This document shows, one piece after another, positions 62,827 through 64,000 of a stretch of DNA of 64,000 nt. Origin of the DNA: Schlesneria sphaerica (lineage in GTDB: Bacteria > Planctomycetota > Planctomycetia > Planctomycetales > Planctomycetaceae). The stretch's first letter is position 1. Every line of letters starts with the position of its first letter. A program made the position numbers and the translations under genes. The notes beneath the pieces were generated by a model. It was not told the origin of the DNA and did no database searches. It was given only the letters and a program-made list of their open reading frames with translations. The stretch covers positions 992,001-1,056,000 of the forward strand of contig NZ_CP172346.1 of NCBI RefSeq assembly GCF_044336245.1. Direction: 5' to 3'.

Positions 62827-64000
62827 TCAGGAGAATAACTCACGAACCGCTTTTCCTTTTCCATCCTCCGTCGGATAGAAGGGGCGTCCCTCCACATCAA
62901 ACGAAGTCTTTGGACTGATCCCCATCGCGGTGAAGATGGTGGCATGCAGATCCATCACACTGACCGGGTTTTCGACCGCAACGAAAGGTCGTTCCGTCGA
63001 GGTAGCTCCGTAAAGGAAACCCTTACGCATTCCTCCTCCGAACATCAGCACGGACGAGCCCCCCGTAAAGTGCCGGTGCTGTCCATAGTGCTTCATCTCA
63101 GACAGCTTCTCGACAGGGAAAGTGGTCTGATCACCCGCTGTCGATCCCGGCTTCCCTTCCATGATCATGTCCCGGCTGAACTCGCTCGCGATGATCACCA
63201 GGGTCCGATCCAGCAATCCCCGGGCTTCGAGGTCAAGGATCAGACTGGCAATCGGCTGGTCGATTTCCTGCTTCATGCGGACGAGCGTCTCATGCCCGTT
63301 CGCATGCGTATCCCAATTCAGGAAGGGGACGTATTCCGTGGTCACTTCCACAAAGCGGGCCCCGGATTCCACCAGTCGACGGGCGAGCAGACAGCCCCGC
63401 CCGAACCGGGTGCTGCCGTATCGTTCAGCACTATCGCCAGGTTCCAGCTCGAGATCGAACGCGGCCCGATCTTTGGAACTGAGCAACCGATGAGCACCGT
63501 CGAGCGACCTCAGATAGGACTGCTGCTGGAAATCGCTCATTCGATCACGTTGCGGGGACCTGTCGAGCAGCTTTCGGAACAGCTTTTCACGACTCTCAAA
63601 TCGGCCCCCTTCCATCCCCTTGGGAGGTCTGACTGACTGCGCCGCTTCATCGGGATACGGCAGGACCATCGGTCCAAATTCGCTGCCAAAAAAGCCCGCC
63701 GTCGTGAATGCTTTCAGTTCTTCTGACTCACCCACCCCCTCCAGCCGCTGACCAATCGTGATGAAAGGAGGAATCACGGGATTGTTAGGCCCGAGGACGC
63801 GAGCCATCCATGCCCCGATGTGCGGACAAGCGACTGTCTGGGGGGGCACATAACCCGTGTGCCAATGGTATTGATGTCGCGAATGCAGAATGCTTCCCAG
63901 ATCGGGGAGCACGTGCGAGCGAACCAGCGTTGCCCGGTCCATCACTCGGGCGATATTTTCCAGCCCTTTTGTGATCTTAATATTGTCGACGACCGTATCG
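62827..64000 (-). CDS. DUF1501 family protein, N-terminus beyond the window
   Basis: The frame stays open through the right edge: 62827-64000 encodes at least 390 residues with no start in view, the first being DTVVDNIKITKGLEN. Visible DUF1501 elements: MMDRATLVRSHVLPDLGSILHSR-like opening, FVEVTTEYVPFLNWDTHANGH, RTLVIIASEFSRDM, HYGQHRHFTGGSSVLMFGGG and GFLYGATS. The missing part should hold a signal and the first metal motif. It differs from the first copy (61172) in several motifs, for example the GGEFGRTP region reads ASEFSRDM, so the two are not a recent tandem copy. Confidence 0.9.
   Translation of the reverse strand, partial: DTVVDNIKITKGLENIARVMDRATLVRSHVLPDLGSILHSRHQYHWHTGYVPPQTVACPHIGAWMARVLGPNNPVIPPFITIGQRLEGVGESEELKAFTTAGFFGSEFGPMVLPYPDEAAQSVRPPKGMEGGRFESREKLFRKLLDRSPQRDRMSDFQQQSYLRSLDGAHRLLSSKDRAAFDLELEPGDSAERYGSTRFGRGCLLARRLVESGARFVEVTTEYVPFLNWDTHANGHETLVRMKQEIDQPIASLILDLEARGLLDRTLVIIASEFSRDMIMEGKPGSTAGDQTTFPVEKLSEMKHYGQHRHFTGGSSVLMFGGGMRKGFLYGATSTERPFVAVENPVSVMDLHATIFTAMGISPKTSFDVEGRPFYPTEDGKGKAVRELFS

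Overview
The window looks like chromosomal DNA of a planctomycete (phylum Planctomycetota, class Planctomycetia); a Schlesneria-like genus is a guess. This rests on gene families typical of that phylum: two DUF1501 proteins, a giant protein with a PVC-type haem-binding CxxCH segment, a cysteine-rich YTV-type repeat protein, exported HEAT-repeat proteins, a membrane-anchored Ser/Thr kinase and a SpoIIE-type phosphatase. Genes are loosely packed with gaps of 50-600 bases. I found no rRNA, tRNA, CRISPR array, insertion sequence or prophage. Nothing was searched against a database, so family names are recognition from sequence.

Layout. 1-1402: the tail of an ATP-grasp-like gene facing an iron-dependent alcohol dehydrogenase. 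2026-4251: an exported HEAT-repeat protein with an embedded degenerate receiver domain. 4544-8817 (minus): sugar isomerase-like, ACT pair, UPF0210/DUF711, queF, exported VOC protein, then a terminator. 9310-14835 (plus): two lipoproteins, a SEC-C/TPR protein, ribD. 14921-17462 (minus): the YTV protein and an RNA 2'-O-methyltransferase. 17998-22272: anchored WD40 protein (+), PP2C/SpoIIE phosphatase (-), RR-signal protein of unknown role (+). 22666-28903: MFS transporter (-), amidotransferase-like protein (+), kdsA (+), glgX (-). 29431-36752 (plus): a probable catabolic cluster with an Nramp-like transporter, an SDR lacking its catalytic lysine, a fused E1 alpha/beta, an E2 with two E3-binding domains and a Gfo/Idh oxidoreductase. 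36898-39700 (plus): Ser/Thr kinase and prfB, which carries a canonical +1 programmed frameshift. 39997-53360 (minus): dimethylformamidase-like protein, DUF6941-like protein, hpnE, mdh, PEP-hydrolase-like, Gfo/Idh, then a nucleotide-sugar set (UDP-xylose synthase, UDP-glucose dehydrogenase, manA, eukaryotic-type UDP-sugar pyrophosphorylase, epimerase). 54131-64000 (minus): beta-lactamase-fold hydrolase, a 1853-residue ceramidase/beta-propeller/cytochrome c fusion, and two DUF1501 proteins, the last cut by the window edge.

How the parts may work together. The nucleotide-sugar set links hexose phosphate to UDP-sugars: UDP-glucose to UDP-glucuronate to UDP-xylose, plus fructose-6-P/mannose-6-P exchange and a GalE-like epimerisation. 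kdsA indicates Kdo synthesis and so an LPS-like outer layer. hpnE indicates squalene/hopanoid synthesis. The SDR/E1/E2/Gfo cluster looks like oxidative cleavage of a 2-oxoacid or diketone derived from an imported compound; no E3 is present locally.

Most notable: the exported pseudo-receiver protein, the ceramidase-cytochrome fusion, the E1/E2 cluster with its Nramp-like transporter lacking the DPG metal motif, and nested inverted repeats at two convergent gene junctions that look like one repeat family.
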